This document shows positions 22,582-35,300 of a DNA stretch of 64,000 nucleotides, piece by piece. The stretch's first letter is position 1; each line of letters begins with the position of its first letter. Below the pieces are notes generated by a model. The model was given only the letters and a program-made list of their open reading frames with translations, had not been told where the DNA came from and did no database searches. This stretch comes from Pegea sp. RAD2-039. Its lineage: Eukaryota; Chordata; Thaliacea; Salpida; Salpidae. The stretch spans positions 2,294,001 to 2,358,000 of the forward strand of contig JAQGEQ010000363.1 in NCBI GenBank assembly GCA_034620365.1. The letters run 5' to 3'. Position numbers and translations under genes: made by a program.

Positions 22582-25500
22582 ATGACTGAATCAACTGCAG
22601 CAGATAGAAATGTTGAAATGTGGAAGATAAAAAAGTTAATTAAAAGTTTAGAGGCTGCAAGAGGGTTAGTAACCATCCAATCATAATCCTTTATTTCATC
22701 TTTAATTGTTTGTTAAACTAGAAATGGAACAAGCATGATTTCATTAATTATTCCACCAAAGGATCAAGTTCCCAGAGTTTCAAAAATGCTGGCGGATGAA
22801 TATGGGACTGCTTCTAATATTAAAAGTAGAGTTAATCGTTTATCTGTACTTGGTGCTATCACTTCAGTTCAACAAAGACTCAAGCTCTATCATAGAGGTA
22901 ATTGTGATGATTTAGATGAATTAATTCTTCTAATTGTTATCCATCAGTCCCAGAAAACGGGCTAGTTGTATATTGTGGGACTATTGTAACAGATGAAGGG
23001 AAAGAAAAGAAAGTTAACATCGATTTTCAGCCTTTTAAACCTATTAATACTTCTCTATATCTATGTGATAACAAATTTCATACTGAGGTGATGTTTCATC
23101 TTTTGTATTAACTTCTTATTTCTTTTATATTTTTATTTAACTAATTTTTTTCTTGAAATGTTTATTTTATTATAAATATTAAAATATATAATTCATCTAT
23201 AAGCTTTTGATTATGTTTAAAGTTAACAAAATATAATTTAAGATTATTTTGATTTATAAATAAATTATTTATAATTCAATCATTTCTAGCATTTATTATC
23301 TCATTTTCATTTTAATATAAATCATCAAATGTAAATCATAAAAGCATCTGTTGACAACTTTATCTTACAACAATCTCAATTTTGTTTCAATTTCTATTTT
23401 AGCTAACTTTAATTTTTCATTTTAGGCTCTAACTAATTTACTTTCTGATGATAACAAATTTGGTTTTATTATCATGGATGGTAATGGAGCTTTGTTTGGA
23501 ACTTTACAAGGAAATACTAGAGATGTTTTACATAAGTTTAGTGTAGATTTGCCAAAAAAGCACGGTCAGTAGTGATTCAGTAGACATTGAAGTCAGAAAA
23601 TTCAAAGTTTTTTGGTGTTGTAATTTATTAATTGATTTCAAACAACTTCCTTTTAATTGTTTTAAATAAACTTTTAATCAGTTGTTGAAAATTGCTGATT
23701 TTTTCAGAGGTCTTAATTCCTGTTTAAACCATAAAATTTAGACTACTTTAGTTGGGTCACTTGGGCAACAAACAAATTTATTAGTTAGCTTGTAGTGCTG
23801 AAAGTTCATTCATAAAATTATTCACCACTAAATTAACCTCCAATATCTTTTAGCTTTACTTTGTAAACAACATCAATTCATCAAACTGTTTTTATTAAAT
23901 TGAGGGACACCAAGATGGTGACCACTAACTTGTCCTATTTACAGGTCGCGGTGGACAGTCTGCGGTCCGTTTTGCGCGTTTAAGAATGGAAAAACGCCAC
24001 AACTATGTCAGAAAAGTAGCTGAAACTGCTGTCCAGTTTTATATCACAAACGACCGTCCTAATGTCACTGGTCTGATTCTTGCTGGATCGGCGGACTTCA
24101 AACATGAACTAAGTCACTCAGACATGTTTGATGGGGTTAGTAGATGGCGTGAGGTGGTATTAAGGTGCTGAGGCGTATTTTTTCACAGCGTTTACAAAGT
24201 AAAATCATCAAATTAGTGGATGTATCATATGGAGGTGAACCAGGCTTCAATCAAGCTATCGAACTTTCTGCCGAGGTTTTGTCAAATGTGAAATTTATTC
24301 AAGAGAAAAAATTAATTGGTAATTAGTGTTAAAGTCTTGAAATTATCGGTTTAATGCTCGATGTTTTCAGCTCGTTACTTTGAGGAAATCTCACAAGGTA
24401 CAGGCAAATACTGTTATGGTGTTGATGATACGTTGAAAGCTCTTGATTTGGGTTGTGTTGAGACTTTGATTGTTTGGGAGAATTTAGATATAATGAGATA
24501 TGAATTGAAGAACCATTCTACAGACGGTTTGTTGATTGATTGGTTGGTTGGTTTGATAAATGTTCAATTTCTAATCTGTTTTCAGAAACCAAGATCCTCT
24601 TCTTAAGACCTGATCAAGAGCGAGATAAGACACATTTCACTGATGCTGCGGTAATGATCGTTATTTGCTGATCCTCATCTTCTGATCTTTATATTTTAAC
24701 ACTCACTTAAATTTATCTTTCTTTTTTAATCCTGATCGTATCATACAAATTTCTTCTTCTAATCCCCATCTTCCTCTTCTGATCTCCATCTTCCTCTTCT
24801 GATCCTCATCTTCCTCTTCTGATCTTCCTCTTCTGATCCTCATCTTTCTCTTCTGATCTTCATCTTCTAATCTTTTTTTCTAATTTTGATCATCTAATCT
24901 TCCTCTTCTGATCCTCATCTTCTAATCTTGATCCTCATCCTCTAATCTTTTTCTTCTGATCTTCATCTTCTAATATTTTTTTCTTATTTTGATCATCTAA
25001 TCTTCCTCTTCTGATCCTCATCTTCTAATCTTGATCCTCATCCTCTAATCTTTTTCTTCTAATCTTCATCTTCTAATATTTTTTTCTAATTTTGATCATC
25101 TAATCTTCCTCTTCTGATCCTCATCTTCTAATCTTGATCCTCATCCTCTAATCTTTTTCTTCTAATCTTCATCTTCTAATATTTTTTTCTAATTTTGATC
25201 ATCTAATCTTCCTCTTCTGATCCTCATCTTCTAATCTTTTCTTCTAATCTTCATATTCTAATATTTTTTTCTAATTTTGATCATCTAATTTTCCTCTTCT
25301 GATCCTCATCTTCTAATCTTTTCTTCTAATCTTCATATTCTAATATTTTTTTCTAATTTTGATCATCTAATCTTCCTCTTCTGATCTTCATCTTCTAATC
25401 TTGATCCTCATCCTCTAATCTTCATCTTCTAATATTTTTTTCTAATTTTGATCATCTAATCTTCCTCTTCTGATCTTCATCTTTTAATATTGATCCTCAT

Positions 25501-25811
25501 CCTCTAATCTTCCTCTTCTGATCTTCATCTTTCTTTCAAAGACACAAGTGGAGCTGGAGCAAACTGATTCATGCGCTTTGCTTGAATGGTTCGCAAACAA
25601 CTACAAGAAAAAAGGAGCAACTCTTGAGATTGTAACTGACCGATCCCAGGAAGGCTCCCAATTTGTCAAAGGATTTGGAGGCATTGGAGGTAGAAGAGAT
25701 AAAGACTAAAAAATGATTCTAAATTTATCATTTTTAGGACTTCTTCGGTACCGTTTGGACTTCCAGACTCTTGGTGAACCGGAAGATGATGATTTTTACG
25801 AAGATTACTAG
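22582..25811 (+). CDS. ETF1: eukaryotic peptide chain release factor 1 (eRF1)
   Basis: eRF1 recognises all three stop codons in the ribosomal A site and triggers release of the nascent chain together with eRF3. The gene has about ten exons. The protein begins [19 protein letters not shown]. The stop-codon-reading NIKS motif is in [13 protein letters not shown] and YxCxxxF is in SLYLCDNKF. The peptidyl-transferase GGQ is in [15 protein letters not shown]. Domain 3 follows ([27 protein letters not shown]), and the C-terminus keeps KGFGGIGG then an acidic tail ([11 protein letters not shown]). Conservation at the stop-reading site fits the standard genetic code. The penultimate large intron (24651-25541) is filled by a pyrimidine-rich repeat. 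A TTTTCACAG acceptor ends 19 nt before the ATG; AATAAA is at 25981-25986. Confidence 0.97.
24670..25535 (+). repeat. intronic pyrimidine-rich tandem repeat (GATCTTCATCTTCTAATC type)
   Basis: Fills most of an 891-bp eRF1 intron. Short modules TCTTCTGATC, CTCATCTTC, TCTTCTAATC and TTTTTTTCTAATTTTGATCATC recur. They assemble into longer units of roughly 100 bp that repeat four to six times from about 24860 to 25490. The coding strand is C/T-rich throughout. The same module set appears in other introns of the window. Confidence 0.85.
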
Positions 25812-26094
25812 AAAATGTGTTGACACCTAGTGTTGAAACCTTCTTTATCACTTTAAAACAACTAATGATCTCAGGACCCTCATATCAATGGACCCCTTTC
25901 AACTCATTCCTTATTATTTCAATTTAGATTGGTATTCTGTTTTGCTCGTTCAAATTATCTCTCAAATGTTAACAACTCTCAATAAAATTCTCATATGGAG
26001 TTTTGTCGAAATTTTCATCAAATTTAATAAATGATAAAATTTTATTAAATTTCAAACGATTAAATCAGAAGATTTTTTACTCTAAAACTAAAGT

Positions 26095-27080
26095 AACAAA
26101 TAGTTGAACCATTTAACAATTAGTTGAACCATCTAACGAATAGTTGAACCATCTAACAAATAGTTGAACCATCTAACAAATAGTTGAACCATCTAACGAA
26201 TAGTTGAGCCATCTAACGATTAGTTGAACCATCTAACAAATAGTTGAACCATCTAACAAATAGTTGAACCATCTGACAAATAGTTGAACCATCTAACAAA
26301 TAGTTGAACCATCTAACGAATAGTTGAACCATCTAACAAATAGTTGAGCCATCTAACGACTAGTTGAACCATCTAACAAATAGTTGAACCATCTGACAAA
26401 TAGTTGAACCATCTGACAAATAGTTGAACCATCTGACAAATAGTTGAACCATCTAATAACTAGTTGAACCATCTAATGAATAGTTGAACCATCTAACAAA
26501 TAGTTGAACCATCTAACAAATAGTTGAGCCATCTAACAAATAGTTGAACCATCTGACAAATAGTTGAACCATCTGATAACTAGTTGAACCATCTAACAAA
26601 TAGTTGAACCATCTAACAAATAGTTGAACCATCTAATAACTAGTTGAACCATCTAACAAATAGTTGAACCATCTAATGAATAGTTGAACCATCTGACAAA
26701 TAGTTGAACCATCTGATAACTAGTTGAACCATCTGACAAATAGTTGAACCATCTGACAAATAGTTGAACCATCTAATAACTAGTTGAACCATCTAATGAA
26801 TAGTTGAACCATCTAACAAATAGTTGAACCATCTAACAAATAGTTGAGCCATCTAACAAATAGTTGAACCATCTGACAAATAGTTGAACCATCTGATAAC
26901 TAGTTGAACCATCTAACAAATAGTTGAACCATCTAACAAATAGTTGAACCATCTAATAACTAGTTGAACCATCTAACAAATAGTTGAACCATCTAATGAA
27001 TAGTTGAACCATCTAACAAATAGTTGAACCATCTAACGAATAGTTGAACCATCTAACGAATAGTTGAACCATTTAACAAC
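26095..27080. repeat. 20-bp minisatellite with higher-order structure
   Basis: About 49 head-to-tail copies of a 20-bp unit (TAGTTGAACCATCT plus six variable bases: AACAAA, AACGAA, GACAAA, AATAAC, AATGAA or GATAAC). The order of variants from about 26420 to 26700 recurs from about 26740 to 27000, an offset of 16 units (320 bp), including a rare GAGCC unit in the same place. It lies between the 3' ends of eRF1 and PTRHD1. The unit length is not a multiple of three. Confidence 0.97.
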
Positions 27081-27112
27081 CAGATTAATTACCAAACAGC
27101 CAGTTGATGAGT

Positions 27113-27526
27113 TTATTTAAACAGTTTGAGACTTTTGAAATATTTTTGAACTAAATCTTTAGGATATGGTTTAGTAACGAGACACGTTGGGATATTTTCC
27201 GGTTCCTCAATCCAAACTTTATGATCAATTTGATCTTCTTCTAAATTTTGAGCAATCTTTAAAAGTTGATCTTGATCTTTAACCTTTAAAAGATCATAAA
27301 AAAGAAGTCGAAACGCGAAAAGTTCATCTAACTCTACCTGTAAGACTACTTTTCTCATTCGATCCACATTTTCAACATATTCCATAAAATAGCGATCAGT
27401 CGCGTATCTAACAGCAACCGCAGTTACAGCATGACACGCTTGAGCAATTACGGCGCCCTGGGGCCATTTCAACGAACCAATCAAATCACTTCTCATCACT
27501 ATATACTGAACAATCGGTGACGTCAT
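27113..27526 (-). CDS. PTRHD1: PTRHD1, Pth2-like peptidyl-tRNA hydrolase domain protein
   Basis: A single-exon protein of 137 residues, close to the family's usual length. The ATG at 27526 is chosen because MTSPIVQYIVMRSDL matches the family start and lies just 3' of a splice acceptor. It shows LKWPQGAVIAQACHAVTAVA, the Pth2-fold nucleotide-binding region, then RMRKVVLQVELDE, IDHKVWIEEPENIPTCLVT and the C-terminal PYPKDLVQKYFKSLKLFK. Relatives hydrolyse peptidyl-tRNA, although activity of PTRHD1 itself is less certain. It is the downstream member of a pair with TMEM129, 43 bp apart. Its AATAAA (reverse strand, 27112-27117) overlaps the stop codon, so the 3' UTR must be very short. Confidence 0.93.
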   Translation of the reverse strand: MTSPIVQYIVMRSDLIGSLKWPQGAVIAQACHAVTAVAVRYATDRYFMEYVENVDRMRKVVLQVELDELFAFRLLFYDLLKVKDQDQLLKIAQNLEEDQIDHKVWIEEPENIPTCLVTKPYPKDLVQKYFKSLKLFK

Positions 27527-27569
27527 TATCAAAAAAAAACTATAAATCAGCTGTGAAAGGAAGAAAAGA
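27527..27569 (-). promoter_or_regulatory. intercistronic 3' splice site (likely trans-splice acceptor)
   Basis: Between the TMEM129 stop and the PTRHD1 start the minus strand reads TCTTTTCTTCCTTTCACAG, then 24 nt of leader. This is a strong polypyrimidine-AG acceptor with its AG at 27552-27551. No donor, promoter or poly(A) signal fits in the gap. The arrangement fits spliced-leader addition to the second cistron of an operon. A cis-intron starting inside or upstream of TMEM129 is the alternative. Confidence 0.6.
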
Positions 27570-28891
27570 TCAAATGACGTCATCAAGTAGCGCAATATCG
27601 TGCACACAAAAGCGAGCGCGACACATGGGGCAAGGTGAGATGCCCCTAAACCATAAATGGGGCGAGTTGGGGTCCTGACGGCTGACAAACCATTCACCCA
27701 TACATCGGAAGCACCACATGGGCGGACATCGACATGACCCACAACCTTCATTGTCACAACGTTTCCATAGTTTTACTTCGGGCGCATTGTCATAGCAACC
27801 GATACACGCTTGCTGCTCGTGATGATTGCTAGGTGAGCGGTAGCGATGGTTGCTACTGACAACGTGCTGTTGAAGCTCTTCTATGAAGAGCTGAGAGTCT
27901 GTACGAGGTTCTTGATCCTCCTGGATGGGGACACGAAGAAACTCCTTAAAATCAGGATAAGATCTTGCTGATATGATGATCTGGAATTGATGATGATTTG
28001 AAGGATGGATGTTGATGCGTACGAGACGCGTGGCGCCCTCTCGTGACAGAGAACTTTCCACTGATAACTGTTTGATCGTCACATGATCAAGATGTGCAAT
28101 CGTGACGTCATATACAGCAGTTTTCAGCAACCAATCAGAAAGCAGAATTGTTTTGAAGGTGCCGATTGGTTCAATGAAAGTATTTAAGGCAAGAAAATCG
28201 CGTTGGATCGCGCTGCTAGCGGCATCAAAGTTGTCATGGTAACGGGAGATGGCAACACGGATTGGGTTGTTGATAAAATTGTTGGTGGTCCAATAGTAAA
28301 AAGTTGTGGCCCCTAAAACCACGAGAGTTGTGCTGAAGATAAGATAAAGGTCCCAAAAGTAAGTCTCAGTAAGCAAAGAAGAGTCTTCGATGCTGTCGAG
28401 TCCGTTTTCCCCAAGGAGCAAGATCAAGAAGTAGAAAACTGAAAATAGTTGAAGATAGAATTAAATTTATTTGAAAATTAAGAAATCAGATATTTTCAGT
28501 TATAAAAAATTAAATTAAAAAAAGTTCAAAATCAAATTATGAATATAGAAGAAATAAATTTGATGATAATTAAAAATAAGAATGAAAGCTTTAAACTTGA
28601 TTAATCAATTGTTTAATAATAAAACTATTTTTTAGAAATTTGTATTTTATCAACAGATTTTAAAAATGAAGAAAACTGACTGATAGGTAAAGAAGAATGG
28701 ATCAATACTGTCATAGAAATCCTCTTCATATGAAAATATATTAAATTTTTTCTCTCAGATCCCAGATATGACGAGAAAAGATTATTAATTGTGAAACCAA
28801 TATATGTAAAAGCAGGATTTATAGACATAAAACAAAAAGCAACAAACCAATAGAAAAATGAAAACATAACAATATAGGAATTATAATTCAT
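27570..28891 (-). CDS. TMEM129: E3 ubiquitin ligase TMEM129
   Basis: An ER-membrane ubiquitin ligase used in ER-associated degradation. There are two exons, 28891-28681 and 28438-27570, joined in phase 1, giving about 359 residues (human about 362). Exon 1 has the first membrane segment and NNLFSSYLGSERKNLIYFHM, matching the family's LLSGWLGSED...HL region. Exon 2 carries a further hydrophobic segment (LIFSTTLVVLGATTFYYW) and the atypical RING-like C-terminus: ACIGC, CDNEGCGSCRCPPMWCFRC, GEWFVSRQDP and CPMCRARFC. The Cys spacing is intact. The start is the ATG at 28891, only 10 nt downstream of a TTTTTAG acceptor. It is the upstream partner of PTRHD1. Confidence 0.95.
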
Positions 28892-28902
28892 GATGATAAA
28901 CC

Positions 28903-31900
28903 TAAAAAGTGATCAATAGAATAATAGATTTAAAAATAATTCTCTTCTAACTTTCCAGATATTTAGAAATAAAATTACCAATATTTTCTTTAGTTCTCAA
29001 TTTAAAAATATTCTATTTCTTTGTGATTGAATTATATTCAATTCAGTTACAGATAAAAATAATTTGAAGGTAAAAATATTGTTTTTTTAAATCAAAGTTT
29101 GTTTAGATAGTTATCAAATCATAATAAATTAGAAATTACTAACTAATAGTTAATTATCAAGTAACTATGTACAAAATTATTTATTACAAAAATATAAACA
29201 AACAATTTATACTTAACAAAATCACTAAAAATATTAAAGCTAACCAGAAATTCTATCAAAATATTTTTTTAAATTGTTTTTAATAATTTTGCTCAAGTAT
29301 GAAATCATAAAAGTTTAAACGGGCTTCTTTGGTATACGAGATGTTACTTAAATGAACTTTTTATAAAATTTATATGAAAATGAATTGAATTTGTTGTTGG
29401 ATTAATATGTAAAGATTATTTAATTTAAGTTTTAGGGCCACGTTAGCATACTATTTTTTTCTTAAGATTTAAGCCCCTATCATAAGAAAGGTTGTTAGTT
29501 TTCAAAACATTTATTATTTTTAAATAATCTTAACTTTTAGCAAATACTATAACTGATAAACAAAATAAAAACACAAATTTTAAGTTATCTTGTTTTTAAT
29601 TTTTAGTATCAGAATTCTTTTCCACTGTTTTAATTCAAACTTATTTTTTGTTTTGGTGACGGTTAAAAGTAAAATACAAAAGATAATGACAAATAATCTT
29701 TAAAAAATGTACTGTATCTTTAACTAAAAGTAAAAAGAAGAAGTATTTATCATTCATTTTATAAATTATTACTTTGTAAGATTATCTTTCCTTAGTTTTG
29801 ATAAAATTAAATGCCATAAAACATAGTAATAACGGCTAAGACGTAAGCACAGCCCAAAATATTAATCAAGCTCCTATAAAGAGTAGATTTTTATAATCTT
29901 AATTTTGTTTGTTGAAAGTAAAAGTAATGAGTTTAAAGACTCAAAATTGTAGTTGAAGAAAGCTTGTTTAAGAGGGTTATTAAAAGATTAATTTTTGATA
30001 ATTTCAGGAAAGTCATTATAGTTTTTGTTCTTTTATGTTTAAAGCTAAGAAATAAAATAACTAGCTAATACTGACTTATAATATAAGTATAAAACAATTT
30101 TTATTAGTAAATGTTTTCGTTATCTATTTGTAATTTTTATTGATTTTTAACATCAAGTTTATTTACTTTATTGTAAACAATCAAAACACAAGATGTTAGT
30201 AAAGATCTAACCACAAACTCAAACCACAAACTCTTTATCATATTATCTAATCAGGAATCTTTACCACTTTAGATGGCATGATTGCACAAGTTTGATTATA
30301 AGTATTAAAGATAGATTGATTTACCCTGCAATGAATTTTTAAATCAAGAACTATCAAAAGTTAGTTATTGATAATACTTGATTCCGTTTTTAGCTTGTTA
30401 TTAAAATCTTAGTATATATGCTGTCGTAATTTTTTAATAAATTAAATAAGTATTATTAAATACTAATCGTTTTGATTACTTAAGGACAATTTAACAAAAA
30501 ATAGTAAAAATGAAATTTTAAAATCATTAGTTTTCTAACTTTATTTCTAAACGCGTCTATTTTTCAATATAAATAAAAACAGAAACAGTTTTTAAGTTAA
30601 TTATTTATTTGTTTACAAGCTTATTAGTTTCAAGTAATTCTTATACTACTAGTTTGAAATTGTCAAGTTTTTTTTTTACTTTTACATTTAAAATTTTTAA
30701 CTTAGTTTCAATCATTGCAGTGTTTTTACAAATTTATAAAATTTTACTCAAATAATAAAAGTCTAAAAAAATATACAGTTTTTATATATTTAGTAAAAAT
30801 TTTATACTTAAAAATAAACTGTTTATTGACTTATATTTCAGTCTTATCATCAAAATATTCCTATTAAAACGCTGTCTTCTTATAAAACTTAATTTCTTTT
30901 TGTTCAGTTGTCTTCAAAAGTGAAAACTGAATATTATTATTATGTTAAAAATAATTTAACTTTATTTTTTCAGTCAAATCAATAAGATACAAATTTATTT
31001 TATTAGAAATTAGTTTAAGAACTCTGATTTATATATAAAAAATTTCAATTTACGTTTATTTTTAGGAAAATGAAAATTGCGCCATTATAGTTAAAAAGAG
31101 GAAATTACGAATAATAATTTTATTTAACCATCTAAAAGAAATTTAAATCATAAAACTAGTAAAAATAAAGATTTTTGCTTTTAATTTTTTATTTAGTCAG
31201 CTTTGTGTCATTAAATTAAGTTTTCAAGAAAAAGTTTGAACATGAAAATTATTGAGTAATAGCAAAATGACTTACAATAGATCAGTGTAAACGAAAATTA
31301 CTTTTTTTTCTTCAAAATTCTCTTTTTTATGTAAACTAATCATGCTCTATACACGTAGGCTAACCCATTTTATATTTTATTCCTATTTTTACAAATTATC
31401 TTTTTTTATATACGCGATGTTTCTTTAATTATTATCTATACTTTATTATTTTATTTGAGTTTCAATTTGTTATTTACATCTTTGCCGACTATCTCTGTAA
31501 CTGGTCAAAGTCTGCAGCATCCAAAAGACCTTTCTCAATTCCTCTTTTTTCAACAGTGTAAATAATTAAAAGAGAAATTTTTAACAACTCCTTATAAGCT
31601 CATAACTTGCTGTCATTATTTCTGTTTATATAAATTTCTGTTAATTTGTTCGAGTAGAATGATTGTTTTTCGATTTTAGATTATTTACTTCAACTTCGAA
31701 AACATTCAGTATGTTTGTTTTGAAATTAATTTGCTAAAAATATAAAGTTTTGTGTTTGTGTAGATACAAGTTCAGAGATATTTTACTTTAATAACTTTGT
31801 TTAATTTTGATTTTAATTTTATATTTTAAATATAGCAGAATAATTATTTAGAAATAAAAGTTTATATTTATATAACTGAGTAGTAACTAGATAATTTTCT

Positions 31901-32261
31901 ATATTTATAAACTAATTATTTTTTAATTTTGCTTTTCTTGCAGTTAATCAGAGCTTTTTAAAAGTTTATATATTTTTTCAAGTTTAGTTGTATTATTGTT
32001 TATTCTATTTGAGCAAACTTATTGATTTTAAAACAAATTAGCAAATATAATTATTTTAAAAGTTGTTTTTTACATTTATAAATGGTTTTTTTAGAAAATT
32101 AAACTTTGGAAAAACGTTTTGATTAAATGATAAAACATGTAACTAAAAAATGTTTAAAATATAAATCTAAATGTAAAACATTGTTATTGAATTTTCAAAT
32201 TCTTTATCTAGTAATATTTAACATAAAAAAATCTTCACATAAATATCTTATTCAATTTACA
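28903..32261. other. AT-rich intergenic region
   Basis: About 3.4 kb of A/T-rich sequence between the divergent TMEM129 and MICAL genes. I see no coding exon, RNA gene or tandem array. The TGACGTCA palindrome that crowds neighbouring genes appears to be absent here. Confidence 0.5.
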
Positions 32262-32323
32262 GATGAGTTAAACTCATTTTTGTAATTTTCATTGAAATAA
32301 TCCTATTTAAGAACTGACTCAAA

Positions 32324-35300
32324 ATGAAATCAAAAGAAAATATCGAATCAAATGAGTCTATAAAATTATTTGAAAGGTAAATTTCAACAAATATATTTTC
32401 ATTTCATTTATATTCATCCACTTTTAGTTTTGTCAACGCTCAATCATGTCTAGAAACTTTATCAACTTTCAAGAAATTGTGTGAAAAATTAGATGTTAAA
32501 TACCCCCCAGCTCAGGGGAACCACCTCAAGTTCTATGACGTCATTAAGGATAAGTTGCCAAGCCATTGGCAATGCAAGGAGTTATGGACAAAGTTAGATA
32601 AGAGATTTTATTGTAAAGATTATTATAGATCATCTAAGAGTGACTACCGAAGATCAGGGAGGATTTGTTCGGATCAACAGGTTCGAAAGGGGTCTTAGAT
32701 GACTGTGAGATCAAATGTGAAATTTTTTTAGGCACTAGTCATAGGTGCTGGTCCAGTTGGTATTCGAGCTGCGATTGAGATGACGTTGCTAGGCAACCGC
32801 GTCATCGTCGTCGAGAAGCGAGAATCATTTTCACGCAATAATGTTCTCCATCTTTGGCCGTTTCTGTTAACTGATCTTAAAGTAAAAAGTTGTAAAGTGA
32901 TGACGTCATCAACTTACGAACCATACTTGCAGCAACTTGGCGCAAAAAAATTTTACGGCCGTTTTTGTTCTGGTGCGCTGAACCACGTTTCAATCCGCCA
33001 ACTTCAGCTGATTCTCATGAAGACGGCGCTGTTGATCGGGGTTCAATTTGAAATTGGCCGGGCTTTTGATGCTCTAATCCCGCCACCGTCTCCACCAACG
33101 CCTGATGCTCCGTCAGAAAAAGGTGAAATGACGTCATCAACTGAATCACATAATGACGTCATCGCGTATTATAGGATGGCGCGCTGCTTTCACCCCTAGC
33201 AACGATGAGTTACGCGATTTTGAATTCGATGTTATAGTCGGGGCAGACGCACGAAGAAATCGCTTCGAAGGTTTGATGACGTCATTAAACGTGTCATTGT
33301 TTTACCAGTGACGTCACAGGCTTTCCAAAACGTGAATTACGCGCGCGGTTAGCGATTGGGTTGACTTGTAACTTCGTGAACCTCAAAACGAAAGCTGATT
33401 CGAATGTAGAAGAGATTAGTGGAGTTGCTTATCATTTCAATCAGCGATTCTTCGAGAAGTTGGCAGAACGCGATGGAATCGAACTTGAAAATATTGTTTA
33501 TTACAAAGGGGACACTCACTACTTCGTGATGTGCGCCAAAAAACTCAGCTTACTTCGAAGAGGAGTTCTCAAAAAAGTGATTACATTTACCATAGTGATA
33601 ACGTCATCGTTGTCATGGTGATTTGCAGGATCATGAAGTGACTGCGGATTTGGTTGCTAGTAGCAACGTCGATGAGGAATGTTTGAAAGATTTTATTCGA
33701 ACTGCAGCAGATCGCGCGACGCAAGGAAAAATGCCGCAGTTTGAATTCGCGAAGAATAATCGAGGAAATGATGACGTAGCGCTTTTCGACTTCACGAGAA
33801 TGTAAGTAGGTTTAGTGATGATGACGTCATCATTGGTGTTGGTTGCTAGGTACCGAGCGGAACATGCTTCGAGATTTGAAGAACTTCATGGAAGAAAGCT
33901 GATGTTGGCGTTAGTAGGAGATAGTTTGATTGAAGTGAGTTGAAATCTGAAGATCTCTGCTTCTGAAGATCTCTGCTTCTGAAGATCTCTGCTTCTGAAA
34001 ATCTCTACTTCTGAAGATCTCTGCTTCTAAAGATCTCTGCTTCTGAAGATCTCTGCTTCTGAAGATCTCTGCTTCTGAAGATCTTCTTCTAAGACATCTT
34101 TATCACTTTCAGCCTTTTTGGCCGATGGGAACCGGATGCGCGCGCGGCTTTTTCGCTGTTTTTGATTTAGCCTGGGTGACCCGAAACTGGCAATTGAAGC
34201 GAGACGACCAAGACCCAACAAGTCAGTTGGTCCACAACCACTGTAACCATAGTAACTGGTATTTATCAACAGAGTCCTCAGAGTTTGAAGCTCTGTGGCT
34301 CCATGATCAACTTTATCGACTTCTTCAATTTTCAACGCCATCAACAACCAATCAAACTTACCAACATTACACAATCGGTAACCATAGCAACCACTAAAAC
34401 GCGCGCGCTTCTAACAGCTTCTTTCACAGATCCACAAACAAGATATTTGAATATGTTTTGTAAGCCAATAAGATTGGAGAAAATCTTCCATCTCTACACT
34501 TCAAATCGTCCAATAGAAAAGCTTCCTGAAACACCCCTACCAGTCGTCGCTGATCAGCGCCCCAGACGTTCAACTTTGACCCGAAAAGGTGCCCCACGCC
34601 TCATTTGACCCTCAAAACCGTTTTTACCATTTTGGCGTCTTTTGTTTCTGGCCCACTTTGACAACTTTATTTTGCAGCTTCCTCATTGGGCGATAATAAA
34701 TTGCTGAATTGGTGTAAAAGTTCGACAGCTTATTATTCTGATGACGTCATCATCGAGGACATGACGTCATCATGGCGAAATGGACTCGCTATTTGCGCTA
34801 TCATCGCAGCTTTTCGACCAAATCTCATTGATATGAAGTCACTACGAGCTGATGACGTAGCAACTAACAACCAGCTGGTTGGTGATGACGTTTCGACGAG
34901 CTGATGACGTCATCAACGCGCGATTGTTTCAGGCGTTTGATGTGGCTGAAAAGCATTTAGGAATTTCGCCAGTGAAGACGGGAAGAGAGATTAAAGAGGA
35001 AGATCTTGTTGATCCGCTCTTCATCTACTCTTATGTCTCTCAGGTGATCTTCAAGTGATCCTTGTGATCTTTATATGATCTTCATCATTCTTTGTAGTTC
35101 TACGAGCTCTTCAAAGCAGAAGCTCCTGTCTGGAAGCGAGCTGATGACGTCATCAAGACGAATGGCGACAGTGGAAGTAGTAAAGTGACGTCATCACTTT
35201 CCCACTTCCTCACCAAGCTGGTTGGCAAGCGGCGCTCTCAGGTTCGAAATCAGTGAAGGGGAACTTGCTGTTCAGTAAAGCGTGACGTTTTGTAGGAAGG

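Noticed and set aside
26095..27080. CRISPR-like array
   Set aside because: Direct repeats without unique spacers, in a eukaryotic gene-rich region; it is a minisatellite.
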